Assembly: GCF_003762905.1 (NCBI RefSeq)
Contig: NZ_RJKS01000004.1
Coordinates: 434,001 to 498,000 of the forward strand
Length of the DNA stretch: 64,000 nt
Direction of reading: 5' to 3'
Source of the DNA: Curtobacterium sp. ZW137
GTDB taxonomy: Bacteria; Actinomycetota; Actinomycetes; Actinomycetales; Microbacteriaceae
This document shows, piece after piece, positions 6,499 through 16,166 of the stretch. Position 1 is the first letter of the stretch; every line of letters begins with the position of its first letter. The notes below the pieces were generated by a model. It did not search any database and had not been told where the DNA came from. It worked only from the letters and a program-made list of their open reading frames with translations. The position numbers and the translations under genes were made by a program.

Positions 6499-8078
6499 AC
6501 GGATCTGGGGCGCGGCGGGTGCCGAGCGCTCGTCGGGTGCCGCGCGCTCGTCGGGTGCCATCGCTCCGGTGGCGGATCGTCGGGGCGGTGGCGCTGCTGC
6601 TCGTCCTGACCAACGTCGTGGTCGGGGTCGTCACCGTCGTGGCGTACCGGGGGTACCTGGTCGACCGGCTCGACGCGGAGCTCTCGACCGCGGCGAACCG
6701 GACGCTCGGGCCGGGTGACGGGACGCCGCCGGGCGCTCCCTCGGGTTCGTCTGGTTCGTCTGGTTCTGCTGCGGACCGGCCTGATCCCTCGAACGCGTTC
6801 ATCGGGGCACCGGGGCAGGCCGCCGGGACCGTCGTCGCGATCTACCGGGACGGCTCATCGGTCCTCGCCGGGTACACCGACGCGACGGGCGAGCAGCACG
6901 GCCTGACCGCGGCGCAGAAGGCGACGCTGGCGGCGGTGGACAGCGACGGGGTGCCCGTGACGGTCACGCTCGGCTCGCTCGGCAGCTACCGTGCGCAGGC
7001 GATCGGCTCGGACGGTGACGTCTACGTCACGGCGCTGCCACTCGGCGACCTCCGCGCCTCCATCGTCCGGCTGGTGGCCGTGATCGGCAGTGTGACGCTC
7101 GTCGGGCTGCTGGTCGCGGTCTGGGCCGGCGCGATGCTCGTCCGCCGGTCCCTGCGGCCGCTGGAACACGTCGCCGCGGTGGCGTCGAGCGTGACGTCGC
7201 TCGACCTCGAGCGCGGCGACACCGACATCCCCGTCCGGGTCGCGTCCGCCGACCTCACCCGGAACCGCGAGGTCGGGGCCGTCGGATCCGCGCTCAACCG
7301 GCTGCTCGGGCACGTGGCACGTGCGCTCACCGTCCGTCGCGACGCGGAGGCCGGGATGCGGACGTTCATCGCCGATGCCTCGCACGAGCTCCGGACGCCG
7401 ATCGCCACCGTCCGGGCGTACGCCGAGCTGTCCTCCGCCTCCGACGACGTCGACGCCCTGCACCAGAACGTCGACCGGATCCAGCGCGAGGCCGTCCGGA
7501 TGGGGTCCCTCGTCGACGAGCTCCTGCTGCTCGCCCGGTTGGACACGGCCGCAGCCCCCGTCCCCGCATCGGACCCGGTGGACCTGACGTCCGTCGTGGT
7601 CGAGGCGACGATGGACGCCCGCGCCACGGCACCCGAGCACCGGTGGACGCTGCAGATCGACGATGAGCCGATCGTCCTCACTGGGGACGAGGTGCAGCTG
7701 CGCCGCGTGGTGACGAACCTGCTCGCGAACGCCCGGACGCACACACCCGCCGGCACCGCCGTCGTGGTGTCCCTGCAGCGGGTGGCCGACGAGGTCCGGT
7801 TCGTGGTGACGAACGACGGGCCACCCATCCCCGCGGACGCGCTGCCGACCCTCTTCGACCGGTTCACCCGGGGCGAGGCGTCGCGGTCCCGGGAGCACGG
7901 GACGAGCGGCCTCGGGCTCGCGATCGTCCGCGCGGTCGTCGAGTCGCACGGCGGCGCGGTGCGCGTGGCATCCGAGCCGGGACGGACGGCGTTCACGGTG
8001 TCGTTGCCCGGGTCGCACCCCGATGCGCTGTCGCTTTTGCCGACCTCTTCCCGCGATCCACACCCTCGGACGAACTGA
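6495..8078 (+). CDS. Membrane sensor histidine kinase
   Basis: The 527-residue protein starts at a GTG overlapping the regulator stop (GTGA). After a repeated Arg-Arg-Val-Pro tail comes helix 1 (WRIVGAVALLLVLTNVVVGV), an extracytoplasmic sensor region with a Ser/Gly-rich stretch, helix 2 near residues 190-212, a HAMP linker, and the phosphoacceptor box ASHELRTPIATVRAY (His near 296). An ATPase domain follows with NLLANARTHT, FDRFTRGEA and GLGLAIVRAVVESHGG. All kinase boxes are intact. It phosphorylates the regulator at 5779. The signal is unknown. Confidence 0.93.
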   Translation: MNGSGARRVPSARRVPRARRVPSLRWRIVGAVALLLVLTNVVVGVVTVVAYRGYLVDRLDAELSTAANRTLGPGDGTPPGAPSGSSGSSGSAADRPDPSNAFIGAPGQAAGTVVAIYRDGSSVLAGYTDATGEQHGLTAAQKATLAAVDSDGVPVTVTLGSLGSYRAQAIGSDGDVYVTALPLGDLRASIVRLVAVIGSVTLVGLLVAVWAGAMLVRRSLRPLEHVAAVASSVTSLDLERGDTDIPVRVASADLTRNREVGAVGSALNRLLGHVARALTVRRDAEAGMRTFIADASHELRTPIATVRAYAELSSASDDVDALHQNVDRIQREAVRMGSLVDELLLLARLDTAAAPVPASDPVDLTSVVVEATMDARATAPEHRWTLQIDDEPIVLTGDEVQLRRVVTNLLANARTHTPAGTAVVVSLQRVADEVRFVVTNDGPPIPADALPTLFDRFTRGEASRSREHGTSGLGLAIVRAVVESHGGAVRVASEPGRTAFTVSLPGSHPDALSLLPTSSRDPHPRTN

Positions 8079-8112
8079 TATGTAGTGTGGGAAGCGACTT
8101 CGGAGGTGCGGC

Positions 8113-8655
8113 CTGGACGAGCATCACGGGCCCCGGCGGCTCATCCTCATCGACGAGTCGAAAGCGAGTGACTACCTGCTGGCGACCACCGCGATCCACC
8201 CCACGTCCATCGGGATCGCTCGGAAGACCATCCGCGGGCTCGTGCTCCCCGGCCAGAACCGTCTGCACATGACCAAGGAGAGCGAGAGTCGCCGACGCCT
8301 CATCCTCGACCGGGTCGGGACGCTCCCCCTCGACACGCTGATCTACCGCGCACCGAAGGACGGTCGGAGCGAAGTCGAACGTCGCGCGCAGTGCATCGAC
8401 GCGCTCGTGACGGACCTCGCCGCTGCTCCGGCATCATTGCTCTGCTTCGAGCGCGACGAGACACTGGTCGCGCGGGATCGACGACGTGTCGTCGAAGCGT
8501 CTCATCGGACCCGCCAACCGATCGAGCACCGGCACGCATCGGCGACGGACGAGCCACTGCTCGCGATCCCGGATGCCCTCGCCTGGGCTTGGGCCCGAGG
8601 CGGTCCGTGGCGGCGACGGTGTCGTGGGACATCTGAACGCCGACCGTCGGTCTGA
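8113..8655 (+). CDS. DUF3800-like protein of unknown function, apparent CTG start
   Basis: An open frame of 180 codons runs from 8086 to 8655 without ATG, GTG or TTG until codon 44 (GTG 8242). A perfect GGAGG (8102-8106) lies six bases before CTG 8113, and the protein read from there is coherent: LILIDESKASDYLLATTAI, then VLPGQNRLHMTKESESRRR, and LLAIPDALAWAWARGG near the end. The early Asp-Glu-Ser followed by a basic-helix segment resembles DUF3800 (RNase H-like fold) proteins; this family call is my inference. It sits alone between the histidine kinase and the GT2-GtrA gene and ends before a hairpin. Its function is unknown. If CTG is not used, the sequence may carry an error in the first codons. 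Confidence 0.6.
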   Translation: MDEHHGPRRLILIDESKASDYLLATTAIHPTSIGIARKTIRGLVLPGQNRLHMTKESESRRRLILDRVGTLPLDTLIYRAPKDGRSEVERRAQCIDALVTDLAAAPASLLCFERDETLVARDRRRVVEASHRTRQPIEHRHASATDEPLLAIPDALAWAWARGGPWRRRCRGTSERRPSV

Positions 8656-8675
8656 TCCGAGGTGAGAAAGCGCAA

Positions 8676-8712
8676 GACCCGAGCGCCCAACCGTCCGGAT
8701 GGGTCTCGGGTC
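8676..8712. terminator. Hairpin after the DUF3800-like gene
   Basis: GACCCGAG (8676-8683) pairs with CTCGGGTC (8705-8712), with an inner CCCA/TGGG stem. No clear T-run follows. It is a plausible terminator by position. Confidence 0.45.
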
Positions 8713-8775
8713 CACTTCTCGAAGCTCAACGCAACGAGCAATGCCGAGCGTAGCAGCGCGGCATGTGACACACCA

Positions 8776-8796
8776 CCCCGCGCTGGCGGGGTTCTT
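8776..8796 (+). terminator. Short GC hairpin with partial T tract
   Basis: CCCCGC (8776-8781), a 4-nt loop and GCGGGG (8786-8791), followed by TTCTT. It lies 58 bp upstream of the GT2-GtrA start. It may be a terminator or attenuator. Confidence 0.4.
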
Positions 8797-8854
8797 ACCG
8801 GCGGCACAGGACGCTGCATCGGTCCCCGCAGGCCCGCTGCCGAGCATCAGCGGT

Positions 8855-10132
8855 ATGACGGAGACGAACCAGACCCTCGACATCGACATCGTCGTCCCCT
8901 GCTACAACGAGCAGGACACGCTGGCAGCGCACGTCCGACGCCTGCACACGTTCTGCCGGACGTCGCTGCACCACACCTGGCGCATCACGATCGCCGACAA
9001 CGCCTCGACGGACGACACCGCGCGGATCGCCGACGACCTCGCCGCGATGCTCGACGGCGTCGACGCGGTGCACCTCCTCGAGAAGGGTCGGGGTCGGGCG
9101 CTCAAGGCCGTCTGGGGCGCGTCCGAGGCGCACGTGCTCGTCTACGTCGACGAGGACCTGTCCACGGACCTCGCCGCGCTCGAGCCCCTCGTGGCCCCGC
9201 TGCTGTCCGGACACTCGGACCTGGCGATCGGCACCCGCCTGGCGGACTCGGCGCGGGTGGTGCGCGGCGGGAGGCGCGAGTTCATCTCCCGCTCGTACAA
9301 CCTGCTGCTCCGGACCACGATGGGTGTCTCGTTCTCCGACGCGCAGTGCGGCTTCAAGGCGATCACGCGCGAGGCGGCCGAGCACGTGCTGCCGCTCTGC
9401 GAGGACGACGCGTGGTTCTTCGACACCGAGCTGCTCGTCCTTGCCGAGCACGCCGGCCTCCGTGTCCACGAGGTCCCCGTGGACTGGGTGGACGACGTCA
9501 ACTCGTCCGTGCAGATCCGGGCGACCGCGACGGAGGACCTGAAGGGCATGTGGCGGGTCTCCCGGGGCCTCGCGACCGGACGCGTCCCCGTCAGCGACGT
9601 CTACGACGCGATCGGGCGTCGGCCGTTCACGCCGCCCCACGTCGGGATCGTCGGGCAGGTGCTGCGCTTCGGTGCGATCGGTGTCGCATCGACGGTCGCG
9701 TTCGCCCTGCTCTACGCACTGTTCCGTCCGACGATCGGTGCGCAGACGGCGGACTTCCTCGCGCTGCTGCTCACGGCGATCGGGAACACCGCGCTGAACC
9801 GCCGCTTCACGTTCGGGGTGCGCGGGCGGGCCGGCGCGGGGCGGCACCACGTGCAGGGCCTCGTCGTGTTCGGGATCGCGTGGGCGATCACCTCCGGGTC
9901 GCTCGTGGTGCTGCACGCCGCGGACCCTGGGTCGTCCCACGGGGCGGAGATCGCCGTGCTCACCGCGGCGAACCTGGTCGCCACCCTGGTCCGTTTCGTG
10001 CTGTTCAAGGCGTGGGTGTTCCGGGCCCGGCGTCGCCCGGAGATCATCCGCGCGGGCACCACCCCCGCCGCCGAGGCGAGCAGCGAGGCCGTCACCGAGG
10101 TGCTCCCGGTCGCGGACCCCGCGTCGCGCTGA
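8855..10132 (+). CDS. Fused GT2 glycosyltransferase and GtrA-like flippase protein
   Basis: The 425-residue protein has an N-terminal GT-A domain starting DIDIVVPCYNEQDTL, with NASTDDTA and the metal-binding YVDEDLS near residue 98, and an acceptor-side QCGFKAITR. From about residue 268 a GtrA-type four-helix membrane domain begins (QVLRFGAIGVASTVAFALLY; NTALNRRFTFGV) and ends in KAWVFR. GT2 enzymes of this kind charge a polyprenyl phosphate with a sugar, and GtrA proteins move it across the membrane. The GT39 enzyme upstream would then use it, so the block reads as a lipid-linked sugar pathway. ATG 8855 was chosen because the domain begins eight residues later; the ribosome site is poor. Confidence 0.88.
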   Translation: MTETNQTLDIDIVVPCYNEQDTLAAHVRRLHTFCRTSLHHTWRITIADNASTDDTARIADDLAAMLDGVDAVHLLEKGRGRALKAVWGASEAHVLVYVDEDLSTDLAALEPLVAPLLSGHSDLAIGTRLADSARVVRGGRREFISRSYNLLLRTTMGVSFSDAQCGFKAITREAAEHVLPLCEDDAWFFDTELLVLAEHAGLRVHEVPVDWVDDVNSSVQIRATATEDLKGMWRVSRGLATGRVPVSDVYDAIGRRPFTPPHVGIVGQVLRFGAIGVASTVAFALLYALFRPTIGAQTADFLALLLTAIGNTALNRRFTFGVRGRAGAGRHHVQGLVVFGIAWAITSGSLVVLHAADPGSSHGAEIAVLTAANLVATLVRFVLFKAWVFRARRRPEIIRAGTTPAAEASSEAVTEVLPVADPASR

Positions 10133-10202
10133 GGACGCCGCGGGACGTTGAGGACGCCCGCGTACCGTGAGGATCCCGAGACCCCCTGCGAAGGAGCAGC
10201 AC

Positions 10203-10358
10203 ATGACCGACACGAGCACACCGGACCCGGACGGTACCGAGAAGGCGGACGGCCTCGGCAAGGACGGCACGATCCCGAACGACCCGGACGGAGTCGCCGC
10301 CGGCATCACCGACGAGGACTCGCACTTCAACCCCGAAGAGGACGAGGGCGCCGAGTAG
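10203..10358 (+). CDS. Small acidic protein, unknown function
   Basis: A 51-residue, strongly acidic peptide (MTDTSTPDPDGTEKADG at the start, FNPEEDEGAE at the end) with an excellent ribosome site (GAAGGAG) and a strong terminator after it, which together support expression. It has no membrane segment and no motif I recognise. Similar Asp/Glu-rich short proteins are common in Actinobacteria. Confidence 0.7.
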   Translation: MTDTSTPDPDGTEKADGLGKDGTIPNDPDGVAAGITDEDSHFNPEEDEGAE

Positions 10359-10367
10359 CGCAGCACG

Positions 10368-10417
10368 ACGGAAACCGATCCGAACCGCGAACGACCGCGG
10401 TGCGGATCGGTTTCCGT
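10368..10417 (+). terminator. Strong intrinsic terminator
   Basis: Perfect 15-bp arms (ACGGAAACCGATCCG at 10368-10382, complement at 10403-10417) with an inner ACCGCG/CGCGGT stem, followed by TGTT. It ends the small acidic gene. Confidence 0.85.
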
Positions 10418-10460
10418 TGTTCGGCGCCGAACCGCACCACCGCACCGTCCGGGCGGGATG

Positions 10461-10490
10461 TTGCGCGCGCGGTATACCGCGCCGTAGCAT
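10461..10490 (+). promoter_or_regulatory. gltB promoter with a 16-bp palindrome between -35 and -10
   Basis: TTGCGC (10461-10466) and TAGCAT (10485-10490) are 18 bp apart. The spacer holds the perfect palindrome GCGCGGTATACCGCGC (10467-10482). A repressor there would block polymerase. The regulator is not encoded nearby. The gap to the gltB GTG is 120 bp with no other obvious structure. Confidence 0.6.
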
Positions 10491-10610
10491 CGCCTCACCG
10501 CACCACAACCCCACAGGGCCCGACTGCCACCACCGGTCTGCCCGCGGCGAGCGCTCCACCGTTGCAGCCTCCGTCGTCCGCTGCCGGCACTCGCTCCACT
10601 GGACCCGCTC

Positions 10611-13600
10611 GTGAACCCCTCCCCCTTCGGTCTCTACGACCCTGCCCGCGAATCCTCCGACTGCGGCGTCGGCTTCATCACCCGTCTCGACGGGACGCCG
10701 AGCCACGAGGTCATCCGCAAGGGCGACGAAGCGCTCTGTGCGATCCCGCACCGCGGCGGCAAGTCGGCCGAGGGTGTCGGCGACGGCGCGGGTGTGAGCA
10801 TCGACCTGTCGGTGGAGTTCTTCAGCGCGATCACCGGCGAGGAGCTGCGCGCCGGCCACTTCGGCGTCGCCAACTGCTTCGTGCCGAGCACCCCCGCCGA
10901 GCGCGCGGACGCCGTTCGCACCGTCACCGAGGCCATCGAGCACGAGGGCTTCGAGCTCCTCCTGGTCCGCGACGTCCCCGTCGACCACACCGTCGCGCGT
11001 CCCGAGGCCGAGCAGTACCAGCTCCCCATCGTGCAGTGGGTCTTCCGCGCGCCGGAGGACTGGACCCGGCAGGACGTCGACGCCGCCGCGAACCGCGCCC
11101 TGCTCGCCGTCGAGTCGGTCTCCTACGGCCAGGCAGCCGAGCAGCACGCCGAGCACGCCGCCCTGTACCCGCTGTCCCTCAGCGCCCGCACCCAGATCCT
11201 CAAGGGCCGCCTGAACTCCGGCGAGGTCATCGGCTACTTCACGGACCTCCGCGACCCGCGGCACTCGGTGCGGACGCTCTACTTCCACACCCGCTTCTCG
11301 ACGAACACCGAGCCGCACCCGACGATGGCGCAGCCGTTCCGCCTGATGGCGCACAACGGCGAGCTGAACACCGACCGGAAGAACCGGCTGTCGGACGAGG
11401 CCCTCGCGCAGGCCCGCACGCGCAGCATCGTGCGTCCTCCCGGGCAGTCCGACTCCAGCCGCCTCGACCAGACCCTGCAGAGCCGCGTGTTCGACGACGG
11501 TCTGGAGATCGTCGAGGCCGTGGTGTCGCTGATGCCGCCGGCGTGGGAGAACGACCACACCCTGACCGACGACGTCCGCGCGATGCTCGAGTACTTCTCC
11601 CTGTACGAGGAGAAGAACGACGGACCGGCGGCCGTGATCTTCAGCGACGGCGACGTCGTCGGCGCGCGCCTGGACCGGCTCGGCCTGCGTCCGCTGCGCT
11701 CCGTGCAGACCGACGAGTACCTGATGGTGTCGTCCGAGGCCGGCCAGGTCACCTTCCCGGACGCCGAGGTCACGCACCGCGGCCGCATCGAGGCCGGCGG
11801 CATGCTCGTCGTCGACCACCGCACCGGCTCGCTGATGCGCACCGGCGAGGTCCTGGAGATGCTCGCCGCCCGCCGGGACTACGGCACGCTGCTCGAGGCT
11901 GCCCGGGTGAACCTCGACGACCTCCCCGCGCCCGCGTACGACCGCACCACGTCGACCCTCGGCTACGACGGCGACCTGTCGCTGCAGGGCCGCTACGTGG
12001 CGTACTCGCTGAACCAGGAGAGCTTCCGGTTCATGCTCGACCCGATGCTCCAGAACGGGTCGGAGCGGATCTCGGCGATGGGCTACGGCAACGCCATCAA
12101 CGCGCTCAGCGACACCGAGGGCGGCATGGCGAAGTACTTCTCGCAGCGCTTCGCCCAGGTCACGAACCCGCCGCTCGACTCCATCCGCGAGGCCGACGGC
12201 ATGAGCATGCGGGTCGCACTCGGTGCCAAGCCGGACGGCACGGGCACCGCGACCCGGCAGCTCGTCGTGCAGTCCCCGATCCTCGGGCACCTCGACATGG
12301 TCCGCCTGCGCGACCAGGACATCGTGCCGCTGGAGCGCTTCGACATGCTCTACGTGCCGGTGCTCGGCGACGAGCAGGCGAACGCGGACGCGATGCGGTC
12401 CGCCGTCGACGCCCTGAGCAGCGCGGTGGAGCGGTTCGCGAAGGAGACCGGTGGCATCGCCGTGCTCTCCGACCGTGCCGTCTCGTCGACGCACGCGGCC
12501 CTGCCGGTGATCCTCGCCGTGGCCGCCGTGAACCAGCGCCTCATCGAGACCGGCCTGCGACTGCGGGTCTCCGTGGTCGCCGAGAGCGGGCAGCTGCCCT
12601 CGTCGCACCACGTCGCGACGGCGCTCGGCTTCGGCGCCGCGGCGGTCTACAGCCTCTCCGCGCGGCTCCGTGCCGAGGAGAAGTACCCCGCTGCTGCGGC
12701 TCCGGCCGGTGAGTACACCGCGACCGACCAGGCGCTCGCGAAGTTCCGGAAGGCGGCGGAGAAGGCCCTCGCCAAGACCATGGGCCGCGTCGGTCTCTGC
12801 ACCGCGGAGAGCTACATCGGCGGCGAGTTCTTCGAGCCGAACTACCTCGACACCCGTGACGACCTGTTCGCGACGGTGTTCCCGCACATGGACGCCCCGG
12901 TCGGCGGTGTCGGCTTCGCCCGCATCGCGCAGGCGGCGACGGATTGGCACGAGCGCGCCCGGTCGGTGCAGGGCGACGCACAGGTGCCGCTCCTCGGCCT
13001 GTTCAAGGAGCGCTCGGACGGTGCCGGGCACTCGTTCGGTGTCGCGAGCGTCCGCGGCTTCGGCGGCATGACCGAGGAACGGCCGACCTTCGAGCGCTCC
13101 GGCGACTCCGAGGCGCTCCGGCTCCTGACGCTCGGCCAGCTCGACGACGCCTTCGGCATCACGGACGCGGCGTACCGGAACACCGGCTACGACCGCCTCA
13201 GCGAGTCCGAGATCGACGACTTCCGCATCACGCCCGGCTACCGGACGTTCCTGCAGACCACGCACGACGAGCGGTCCCGCCGCCCGTCCGCGCTCCGTGA
13301 CGTGCTCGCGCTGCCGGCGGACGTCACGGGCATCGACACGGCGGAGGACTTCGCCCGCGAGCTCGGCCGGTTCTCCCTGACGGGCAACAGCAGCGTCACG
13401 GTGCGCGGGCTGCTCGGCTCGCGTCCGTCTGCTGACGACGAGCAGCCGGGAGGCCCGGAGCGGTTCCGTCTGCAGCTCACGTCGACGGGGTCGCTCGGCA
13501 CCGAGCGCCACACGGCCCTCGCACACGGGCTCGGCCTGCTCTTCCCCGGCCAGGTGGACGTCGACGCCGTCGACGCCGACCAGGTGACGCTCCGCGCCAC

Positions 13601-16166
13601 CGGCTTCGCCGCGGACCTGCTCGCCCTGCTCGAGAGCGCCCCGGAGAGCATCGGACTCGACGAGGTCCAGCCCGCCCACGAGATCACCCGCACGCTGGCA
13701 TCGGGCGCGATGAGCCACGGCGCGCTCGTCGCCACCGCGCACGAGGCGGTGGCGCACGGCACGAACATGGTCGGCGGCATGTCGAACAGCGGCGAGGGCG
13801 GCGAGCACCACTCCCGCTACGGCACGATCCGCGGCTCCCGCATCAAGCAGTTCGCCTCGGGCCGGTTCGGCATCTGGGCGGGCTACCTCGCGGACCCGAT
13901 GCTCGAGGAACTCGAGATCAAGATCGGCCAGGGCGCGAAGCCCGGCGAGGGCGGCCAGCTGCCCGCGCCGAAGGTCACGGTGGACATCGCCGCGGCCCGT
14001 GGTGGCACGCCAGGCGTCGAGCTCATCTCCCCGCCGCCGCACCACGACACGTACTCGATCGAGGACCTCGCGCAGCTCATCCACGACTGCAAGGCCGCCC
14101 GCGTCCGGGTGATCGTGAAGCTGGTGTCCTCCGAGGGCATCGGCACCATCGCCGTGGGTGTCGCGAAGGCCGGCGCCGACGTCATCAACGTCGCCGGGAA
14201 CACCGGCGGCACCGGTGCCGCGGCGGTCACGAGCCTGAAGTACGCGGGCCGGTCCGCGGAGATCGGCGTGGCCGAGGTGCACCAGGCCCTCGTCGCGAAC
14301 GGCCTCCGCCAGAAGGTCACGCTCCGCTGCTCCGGCGCGCACCAGACCGGCTCGGACGTCGTCACGAGCGCGCTGCTCGGCGGCGACTCGTTCGAGTTCG
14401 GCACGACCGCGCTGATGATGCTCGGCTGCGTGATGGCGAAGAACTGCAACGTGAAGTGCCCGGCGGGCCTCACCACGAACGCCGAGGCGTTCGAGGGCGA
14501 CCCCCGCGCGCTCGCGCAGTACCTGCTGAACATCGCGCACGACGTCCGGCAGATCCTCGCCCGCCTCGGCCTGCGCTCCCTGCGCGAGGCCCGCGGGCGC
14601 ACGGACCTCCTGCAGCTCCTCGACCACCCGGCGAGCGTCGGGCGGCTCGACGTCCGGAACCTGCTCGCGCGGGTGCCGGAGAAGATCGTCACCGACCCGG
14701 AGTACCTCGAGAAGGACTTCCGGACCGACGACGCCCTCATCGAGCAGGTCCGCGCCGCGCTCTTGACGCGCCACGAGCACACCCTCACCATCGACGGCGT
14801 GCACCTCGGCAACGCGGACAAGTCCGTCGGCGGCCAGTTCGGCATCGACGTCGAGCGCATCCTCAACCACGAGCTCCGCGACGCGTCGTTCGACGACGTG
14901 CCCGCGGTCACGACCGACGACCGCGGTCGCCGCCGTCTGGTCGACGGCGCGGTGACGATCCGCACCAGCGGTTCGGCCGGCCAGTCCTACGGCGTCTTCA
15001 ACAACGACGGTGTCCTGCTCGAGCACACCGGCACCGCGAACGACGGTGTCGGCAAGAGCCAGAGCGGCGGTCGCATCGTGGTCCGCGCGCCCGGTGGCGG
15101 CAGCGCCGTCCGCGGCGGCAACGTCCTGATCGGCAACTTCGCGCTGTTCGGCGCGACCGGTGGCCGCACGTTCGTCGAAGGCGAGGCGGGCGACCGCTTC
15201 GCCGTCCGGAACTCGGGTGCGACCGCGGTCGTCGAGGGTGTCGGCGACTTCGGCTGCGAGTACATGACGGGCGGCGCGGTGTTCAACCTCGGCGGCTTCG
15301 GCAAGGGCCTCGGCAACGGCATGTCCGGCGGGTTCCTCTACCAGTACGACCCGTCCGGCCAGGTCGCGGAGCGTGCCAGCACCGACTCGCTCCTCGTCTT
15401 CCCGGTCACCGACACGACGCGGGGCGCCTTCCACGAGGACGCCGCACGGCTGCTCCTCGAGTGGCACGTCGAGGCCACCGGCTCCGAGCTCGCGGGCCGC
15501 CTGCTCGCGGACTGGGACACGACCCGGACGCACGTCTTCGTCGGGATGCCCCGCGCGCTCCTGCTCACCCAGGACGCCGAGGCGATCCTCGCCGCAGCGA
15601 CCCGCAACGAGCTCCTCGACGAGCTGGCCACCTCGACCGCGACCGACAAGCTCCGCGCGTTCAAGGTCGACTACCGCGACCGCCGCACGGTGCTCGACGG
15701 CCGCGCCCCGGCGCTCGGCGACCAGGGCGACGACATGTTCTCGCTCCTGTCCTCGTACACGGTGCTCGGTGTCGCCCAGGACCTCGCCCTCGAGCGGGTC
15801 CCCGGTGCGACGAGCCCGAACGACCCCCGCGTGGCCGAGGCCGTGAAGAACCTCGTGCTCACCGAGGACTTCTTCGTGAAGCAGCGCGTGGTGAAGTACC
15901 TCCGCGGCACCCTCGAGCGGTTCACCGACGACGAGCTCGCGACCCTCATCGCGATCAAGCGCCTCGACGACTACAAGCGTGCGCTCACGCAGCGGAACAA
16001 CCGCAGCATGGACGCACCCGGAACGACCGGCTGGATCATGCACCAGAACGCCAAGAACGACGGTCGCGTCCGCGCGGCCCGCTTCGACGAGCTGCTCGCG
16101 ACCGCGGCGCTCGAGGACATCGCCGGCCGTGCACCGCAGGCGCCCGTCGAGGCGGTGACCGCGTGA
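10611..16166 (+). CDS. gltB: Glutamate synthase, large subunit (non-canonical, long form)
   Basis: The 1851-residue protein converts glutamine plus 2-oxoglutarate to two glutamate. A 17-residue propeptide precedes the nucleophile Cys 18 in SSDCGVGFI of the amidotransferase domain. Central and FMN-binding domains follow (GMSNSGEGGEHHSRYG; NTGGTGAAAVTSLKYAG), then the cluster cysteines C1273, C1279 and C1283, and a GXGXG beta-helix domain. Two features depart from the standard enzyme: the cysteines are spaced C-x5-C-x3-C rather than C-x5-C-x4-C, and about 190 residues extend past the usual end (from about 1660). Total length exceeds the usual 1500. The GTG start lacks a good ribosome site. Its stop overlaps a diflavin reductase gene, not gltD. 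Confidence 0.88.
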   Translation: MNPSPFGLYDPARESSDCGVGFITRLDGTPSHEVIRKGDEALCAIPHRGGKSAEGVGDGAGVSIDLSVEFFSAITGEELRAGHFGVANCFVPSTPAERADAVRTVTEAIEHEGFELLLVRDVPVDHTVARPEAEQYQLPIVQWVFRAPEDWTRQDVDAAANRALLAVESVSYGQAAEQHAEHAALYPLSLSARTQILKGRLNSGEVIGYFTDLRDPRHSVRTLYFHTRFSTNTEPHPTMAQPFRLMAHNGELNTDRKNRLSDEALAQARTRSIVRPPGQSDSSRLDQTLQSRVFDDGLEIVEAVVSLMPPAWENDHTLTDDVRAMLEYFSLYEEKNDGPAAVIFSDGDVVGARLDRLGLRPLRSVQTDEYLMVSSEAGQVTFPDAEVTHRGRIEAGGMLVVDHRTGSLMRTGEVLEMLAARRDYGTLLEAARVNLDDLPAPAYDRTTSTLGYDGDLSLQGRYVAYSLNQESFRFMLDPMLQNGSERISAMGYGNAINALSDTEGGMAKYFSQRFAQVTNPPLDSIREADGMSMRVALGAKPDGTGTATRQLVVQSPILGHLDMVRLRDQDIVPLERFDMLYVPVLGDEQANADAMRSAVDALSSAVERFAKETGGIAVLSDRAVSSTHAALPVILAVAAVNQRLIETGLRLRVSVVAESGQLPSSHHVATALGFGAAAVYSLSARLRAEEKYPAAAAPAGEYTATDQALAKFRKAAEKALAKTMGRVGLCTAESYIGGEFFEPNYLDTRDDLFATVFPHMDAPVGGVGFARIAQAATDWHERARSVQGDAQVPLLGLFKERSDGAGHSFGVASVRGFGGMTEERPTFERSGDSEALRLLTLGQLDDAFGITDAAYRNTGYDRLSESEIDDFRITPGYRTFLQTTHDERSRRPSALRDVLALPADVTGIDTAEDFARELGRFSLTGNSSVTVRGLLGSRPSADDEQPGGPERFRLQLTSTGSLGTERHTALAHGLGLLFPGQVDVDAVDADQVTLRATGFAADLLALLESAPESIGLDEVQPAHEITRTLASGAMSHGALVATAHEAVAHGTNMVGGMSNSGEGGEHHSRYGTIRGSRIKQFASGRFGIWAGYLADPMLEELEIKIGQGAKPGEGGQLPAPKVTVDIAAARGGTPGVELISPPPHHDTYSIEDLAQLIHDCKAARVRVIVKLVSSEGIGTIAVGVAKAGADVINVAGNTGGTGAAAVTSLKYAGRSAEIGVAEVHQALVANGLRQKVTLRCSGAHQTGSDVVTSALLGGDSFEFGTTALMMLGCVMAKNCNVKCPAGLTTNAEAFEGDPRALAQYLLNIAHDVRQILARLGLRSLREARGRTDLLQLLDHPASVGRLDVRNLLARVPEKIVTDPEYLEKDFRTDDALIEQVRAALLTRHEHTLTIDGVHLGNADKSVGGQFGIDVERILNHELRDASFDDVPAVTTDDRGRRRLVDGAVTIRTSGSAGQSYGVFNNDGVLLEHTGTANDGVGKSQSGGRIVVRAPGGGSAVRGGNVLIGNFALFGATGGRTFVEGEAGDRFAVRNSGATAVVEGVGDFGCEYMTGGAVFNLGGFGKGLGNGMSGGFLYQYDPSGQVAERASTDSLLVFPVTDTTRGAFHEDAARLLLEWHVEATGSELAGRLLADWDTTRTHVFVGMPRALLLTQDAEAILAAATRNELLDELATSTATDKLRAFKVDYRDRRTVLDGRAPALGDQGDDMFSLLSSYTVLGVAQDLALERVPGATSPNDPRVAEAVKNLVLTEDFFVKQRVVKYLRGTLERFTDDELATLIAIKRLDDYKRALTQRNNRSMDAPGTTGWIMHQNAKNDGRVRAARFDELLATAALEDIAGRAPQAPVEAVTA

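Noticed and set aside
10092..16043. A 1983-codon open frame on the minus strand opposite gltB
   Set aside because: It is antisense to a clear glutamate synthase and rich in Arg/Val/Glu/Gly, the typical shadow of a high-GC gene; it has no recognisable motif.
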